Shown here one piece after another: positions 61,031-64,000 of a stretch of DNA of 64,000 bases; within the stretch, counting starts at the first letter, position 1; every line of letters starts with the position of its first letter. The DNA is from Candidatus Altimarinota bacterium (GTDB taxonomy: Bacteria > Patescibacteriota > Gracilibacteria > UBA4473): positions 1 through 64,000 of the forward strand of contig JAIPJB010000003.1 in assembly GCA_021734395.1 (NCBI GenBank). Direction: 5' to 3'. The position numbers and the translations under genes were made by a program. Below the pieces are notes generated by a model, which was given only the letters and a program-made list of their open reading frames with translations, did no database searches and was not told the origin of the DNA.

Positions 61031-62011
61031 TTATTCGGATTTTGCCTTGAGAACTGTTCCTTTTCGAACCAGTTTTCGATTGAGATCGAGTCCCTCCAAA
61101 TCACATTTTTCATCGAGAACCGAATGGGAAATATGACAGTTCTGGAGCTGACATCCTGGGTATATGACCGAATCAGTAATACGACAATTTTGAACGTTAC
61201 TTCCCTCCCCTAAAAACACTTTTCCAGAAAAAAAATTGTTTTTTTGTTGTACATTTTCGGCAATGGCGAGATCTTTTTTTTGCAATTTTTTATGAGCGCC
61301 GAGATATGTCTCAAAACTGCCGACATCAAACCACTCTCCCTCAATCTTTTCCGCCAATACTGTTTTCCCTTGGCGTAAAAATTCAGAAAAAATACCGCCC
61401 AAAGCATCTGGGGATTGATCAGCAAATTGGTGTAAAACCGAAAAAAGCTCGGAACCAATACAAGCAAATCCTGTAGAAACTAGCGTTGATTTTGGTTTTT
61501 CTGGTTTTTCTTCAAATCCAATCACCTCAAAGTTCTCCTCCTGCAAAGAAGAATGAGAAGGAGCGATTTCTACTACACCAAATTTTCGGGCTTCTTCTTT
61601 ACTTTCGACTTCACGAATTGCAATTTTGGATTCATTTTTTGAACAAAAAATTTGTTCAATAGAAAGTTTAGGAAGCAAGTTGTCCCCCGCGAAAATAAAA
61701 GCATTTTCCGTCAGATGAAATTCTTTTATCGCGACTGACACTGCTCTCAGTGCCCCTAGTTTTTCTCCATCACTGTGCGCATCCTCACAAAAAATATGAA
61801 CATTTTCACGATTTAATTTTTTGCATTCACGAATAAAATCCGACTGAAATTTCTTATTGGTGAGTAAAAACACTTCTGCCTGAGAAGGAATTTTTTCTAA
61901 AATATGAGCCAGAATTGTTTTCCCGTCCAAAAGAAGGAGCGGCTTGGCACGCTTTTCTGTCAAAGGCCAGAGACGTGTTGCAAATCCTCCAGCCAAAATA
62001 AGAACATTCAT
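61031..62011 (-). CDS. NDP-sugar nucleotidyltransferase (MurU/RmlA-like)
   Basis: A 326-residue enzyme expected to make an activated sugar from sugar-1-phosphate and NTP. The Rossmann-type domain starts LILAGGFATRLWPLTEKRAKPLLLLDGKTILAHIL (G-G-x-x-x-R...K-P signature; Arg12 and Lys22 region). FIFAGDNLLPKLS is the metal/NTP site, and IGFEEKPEKPKSTLVSTGFACIG and WFDVGSFETYLGAHKKL follow. The C-terminal 60 residues form hexapeptide-type strands (GKVFLGEGSNVQNCRITDSVIYPGCQLQNC). The sugar cannot be told. The product could feed the surface glycan machinery suggested at 4019-4912 and 32639-33769. TATACT lies 8 nt before the ATG. Confidence 0.85.
   Translation of the reverse strand: MNVLILAGGFATRLWPLTEKRAKPLLLLDGKTILAHILEKIPSQAEVFLLTNKKFQSDFIRECKKLNRENVHIFCEDAHSDGEKLGALRAVSVAIKEFHLTENAFIFAGDNLLPKLSIEQIFCSKNESKIAIREVESKEEARKFGVVEIAPSHSSLQEENFEVIGFEEKPEKPKSTLVSTGFACIGSELFSVLHQFADQSPDALGGIFSEFLRQGKTVLAEKIEGEWFDVGSFETYLGAHKKLQKKDLAIAENVQQKNNFFSGKVFLGEGSNVQNCRITDSVIYPGCQLQNCHISHSVLDEKCDLEGLDLNRKLVRKGTVLKAKSE
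61639..61659. repeat. TTGAAC-N9-GTTCAA dyad inside the sugar nucleotidyltransferase gene
   Basis: TTGAAC (61639-61644), spacer AAAAAATTT, GTTCAA (61654-61659). On the opposite strand the spacer reads AAATTTTTT, almost the same as at 15291 and 31337. Confidence 0.6.
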
Positions 62012-62019
62012 CGTATGTC

Positions 62020-62025
62020 AGTATA
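62020..62025 (-). promoter_or_regulatory. -10 box TATACT of the nucleotidyltransferase gene
   Basis: TATACT on the minus strand, 8 nt before the ATG at 62011. It immediately follows the T run of the upstream terminator. Confidence 0.55.
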
Positions 62026-62058
62026 AAAAAAGCTCGCACATAGTGCGAGCTTTTTCCG
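62025..62058 (-). terminator. Terminator after the 269-residue secreted protein gene
   Basis: AGCTCGCAC (62031-62039) pairs with GTGCGAGCT (62043-62051) around a 3-nt loop, flanked by an A run and a T run. It ends the minus-strand gene at 62070-62879 and touches the next gene's promoter. Confidence 0.85.
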
Positions 62059-62069
62059 TTCTTCTTTGT

Positions 62070-62879
62070 TTATCGTTGTTTTAATTCGGAAAGCCGATCC
62101 TGCAGAGATTTCCGAGGGTAGGCACGGACATTTCTGAGTTTCATAAGCCGTTGTTTTGCTTCTGATTGACGATCTCGAAGCATTTGGATATCAGGCGTAA
62201 TATCGATTGAAGTTCGTTTTCTTGCTGTAGAATTACTCACTGGCCGCAAGAATTGATTCATATTTGGAATATATTTATGACGATAGGGAGACTGCTTTAC
62301 TTCTCTCTCATTCTCCTGAGAATTCAAACCTGGAACACCCCATCCTGGTCCTCCCAATACGGGACTTTCTTTTATAGGACTTATTCCCGTTCGAGAATCA
62401 TCATTCATATCAACCTCCAGAGCGTCATCACCATACGGCATGATTTCATCCAGAGGTTCAGGCATTGGGACTGGTCCTGGATCTGTATTGTTTTCTTGCT
62501 GATCTATTTGTTCTTTCAGTTCCTCTAATTCATGAACGAGGTCTTTTTCTTGTTCTCTCAATTTTTCCATACGATAACGAAGATCTCGCAGTTGTCTTTC
62601 CAGAGCATTAAACCGAGCGACAAGTGATACTTTCCCTGTTGATGTTCCAGGTGGATAGGCTCGCCCTGTAGAAGTTCCTGCAGGAATTGCTCTTGAAAAA
62701 TCCTGCATGGGTTTCATCTGAATAGGAGCTATGTCCTGCGTTGGAGCTTTTTCTGTTTGGTCTTCTAAGTGTACTGGATCAGTCTGCAATTCCCAATAAG
62801 CCTCAGAAGACAAAGCCTCTGATGGAAGAGGGAGCAGAAGAAGAAATGCGAAAGCGAAAAGAAATGAAAACTTTTTCAT
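62070..62879 (-). CDS. Secreted coiled-coil protein, unknown function
   Basis: A 269-residue protein. The ATG of MKKFSFLF begins a clear signal peptide (about 1-22, LLLLPLPSEALS). After a Pro/Thr-rich linker containing a near-repeat (IPAGTSTGRAYPPGTSTGK, about 70-88), a coiled coil follows (about 90-130: FNALERQLRDLRYRMEKLREQEKDLVHELEELKEQI), then an acidic and Gly/Pro-rich part. The Arg-rich C-terminus (about 225-269) is helical. No enzyme motif is present. The duplicated GTSTG motif and coiled coil suggest a structural surface protein. Confidence 0.6.
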   Translation of the reverse strand: MKKFSFLFAFAFLLLLPLPSEALSSEAYWELQTDPVHLEDQTEKAPTQDIAPIQMKPMQDFSRAIPAGTSTGRAYPPGTSTGKVSLVARFNALERQLRDLRYRMEKLREQEKDLVHELEELKEQIDQQENNTDPGPVPMPEPLDEIMPYGDDALEVDMNDDSRTGISPIKESPVLGGPGWGVPGLNSQENEREVKQSPYRHKYIPNMNQFLRPVSNSTARKRTSIDITPDIQMLRDRQSEAKQRLMKLRNVRAYPRKSLQDRLSELKQR

Positions 62880-62961
62880 AAAAATGGGGGTCAAAAAATA
62901 AAGGCAGATTGTATTATAGGAAAAATAACTTTTTCGCAAATAAAATTCTCTTTACGGACTT

Positions 62962-63360
62962 TTATTTTTGTTGTAAATACCGCCTTCGAATTTGATTTTT
63001 AAAATTTGAAACCCGTCCCCCGCCACTGTATCGATCTTCTTTTCTCTCACGGGCTTTGAGACGTGCTGATCGACGAGCATAATAATAGGTATTGAGAGGT
63101 GTTTCGGTACTGCGTTGCAACTGAGAACGAATTTGTTCTCTCTTCTTTTGATATAAAAAGATGCGACGTTCCTCGGCTGTAGCACTTTTTTTCTGGTCGG
63201 GAAAAAGACGTATTCTTTTTGCTCGAGACTGACGTTCTTGCTGACGACGCTGATAAAATTGAGGCAGATATTCATTCGTCACAGATTCTTCATCAATTGC
63301 CCGCACAAAAAACGGAGGAGCGAGGAGAATGAGTGCCGAAATCAAAAGAATATGTTTCAT
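62962..63360 (-). CDS. Small secreted, highly basic protein
   Basis: A 132-residue protein with a signal peptide (MKHILLISALILLAPPFFVRA). The mature part is extremely rich in Arg, Gln, Glu and Tyr (FYQRRQQERQSRAKRIRLFP, TYYYARRSARLKARERKEDR, QIRRRYLQQK). The composition suggests binding to an anionic surface such as nucleic acid or wall polymer. It lies just upstream of the coiled-coil secreted gene on the same strand (82 bp gap), so the two may form a unit. The family was not recognised. Confidence 0.55.
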   Translation of the reverse strand: MKHILLISALILLAPPFFVRAIDEESVTNEYLPQFYQRRQQERQSRAKRIRLFPDQKKSATAEERRIFLYQKKREQIRSQLQRSTETPLNTYYYARRSARLKARERKEDRYSGGGRVSNFKNQIRRRYLQQK

Positions 63361-63417
63361 GATGGAAAAAGAATACTTCTTGGGTATAGGAAAAGAAAAA
63401 AGAAAATGCAAATTCTT

Positions 63418-64000
63418 TTAGCGCAAAAGCTCCTGTATTTTCCGACGGACAGAAGAAGTCAGACGAATAAAAAAAGGAAGTGATATTTTCTGTCCCTGAA
63501 TATGAATTTCGACCGAAGTTCCTTCTGTTGTTTTTTGCTGATATAATAGTTTTTTGAGCTGGTCGACCTTTTCTTTTCGTGTTCCTTTGGGGATATCGAC
63601 TACGAATACTTTCTGTTTTTTTGGTTCAGATATTGTTTTTGCAGAAACATCATTTTTCGCTGTTAATTTTTTTGTTCCATTTTTTTCCTGCCATAATCCT
63701 ACTTCCGAAAGATCTCCTACTTTGATCTCTTCGCCGATCATATTCAAATTCCCATCTCGCTCCTCTATCTTTCCTCGAAGGCGCAAAAAAGTATCTACCT
63801 TGAGTGCTTCTGGAGCGATGTTGTCGTACATATTCGGAAAAATTGCGACTTCTATTTTCCCTGATGTGTCCTCTATTTCGAGAATCGCCATATTTTTTCC
63901 CTTTCGTGTCACAATCTTCCGAACATCGGTCACAATACCATGAATTGTCCGTCGTTTCCCGGCATCTTCTAATTCCGAAAATGTTCCGATTAATTGTCCG
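63418..64000 (-). CDS. dnaE: DNA polymerase III alpha subunit, C-terminal part (partial)
   Basis: The gene runs off the right edge of the window, so the 5' part is missing. The visible 193 or so residues start with GQLIGTFSELEDAGKRRTI and contain the OB-fold region VRKIVTRKGKNMAILEIEDTSGKIEVAIFP (the nucleic-acid-binding OB domain found after the finger domain in DnaE). KVDTFLRLRGKIEERDGNLNM follows, and then a C-terminal extension ending IQELLR. The catalytic palm lies outside. GTG at 63931-63933 (Val in TDV) is internal, not a start. Confidence 0.85.
   Translation of the reverse strand, partial: GQLIGTFSELEDAGKRRTIHGIVTDVRKIVTRKGKNMAILEIEDTSGKIEVAIFPNMYDNIAPEALKVDTFLRLRGKIEERDGNLNMIGEEIKVGDLSEVGLWQEKNGTKKLTAKNDVSAKTISEPKKQKVFVVDIPKGTRKEKVDQLKKLLYQQKTTEGTSVEIHIQGQKISLPFFIRLTSSVRRKIQELLR

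Noticed and set aside
1-64000. CRISPR arrays, rRNA genes, insertion sequences and prophage genes
   Set aside because: No regularly spaced repeats, rRNA stretches, transposase or integrase motifs, or phage structural genes were seen.

Overview
This 64 kb window looks like a chromosome segment from a candidate-phyla-radiation type bacterium (Patescibacteria). A Peregrinibacteria-like lineage fits best, but that is inference because no rRNA gene is present. The signs are dense gene packing with many 0-4 nt junctions, an almost complete lack of Shine-Dalgarno sequences, TATAAT-type -10 boxes sitting only 7-14 nt before many ATGs, very large proteins of unknown function, and a VirB6/TrbL-like membrane protein of the kind common in that radiation. 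TGA is a genuine stop here, so the TGA-to-Gly code of Gracilibacteria and SR1 is excluded.

Region by region. 1-412: structured non-coding DNA and tRNA-Thr(CGU). 488-6344 (+): archaeal-type PEP carboxylase, purF, a Wzz-like protein, purM and a short hibernation factor. 6447-9314 (-): a surface protein, recO, ftsX and a cytidylyltransferase, interrupted by short palindromic repeats. 9391-13843 (+): gatC-gatA-carA-carB, where carB encodes only the first half of the large subunit. 13840-16886 (-): rplS with a long charged tail, a winged-helix/nucleotidyltransferase-like regulator, a small membrane protein and trigger factor. 16916-20403 (+): double SNase-like protein, proS, RNase HI. 20419-24519 (-): folC, an orphan RelB/DinJ antitoxin, a phosphoesterase, a small membrane protein and gatB. 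24620-27922 (+): pgk and membrane pyrophosphatase. 28033-29805 (-): an apparent foreign gene for a beta-propeller protein with a type IX secretion tail. 30091-35166: nadK, a YggS homologue, fmt, a polytopic membrane protein and a solute-binding lipoprotein. 35289-37755 (+): secE-nusG-rplK-rplA plus a membrane protein. 37820-38803 (-): thioredoxin and a TPR protein. 39000-60945 (-): five genes of unknown function encoding proteins of 3691, 1798, 796, 773 and 169 residues. 61031-64000 (-): sugar nucleotidyltransferase, two small secreted proteins and the 3' end of dnaE.

How it works together: the recognisable genes give parts of purine and carbamoyl-phosphate synthesis, C4 anaplerosis, glycolysis with PPi-driven ion pumping, indirect Gln/Asn-tRNA charging, and core translation and transcription.

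The most striking unknowns are: (1) the 22 kb giant-protein locus, which pairs a VirB6/TrbL-like membrane protein with a secreted 3691-residue protein and carries the same TGG-TATAAT promoter before three of its genes; (2) a near-identical 21-bp dyad, TTGAAC-N9-GTTCAA, present in three perfect copies plus one close variant; (3) apparent leaderless transcription as the norm; (4) a type IX sorting tail where no outer membrane is expected; (5) a naturally split carB. All calls come from reading the sequence; no database search was run.
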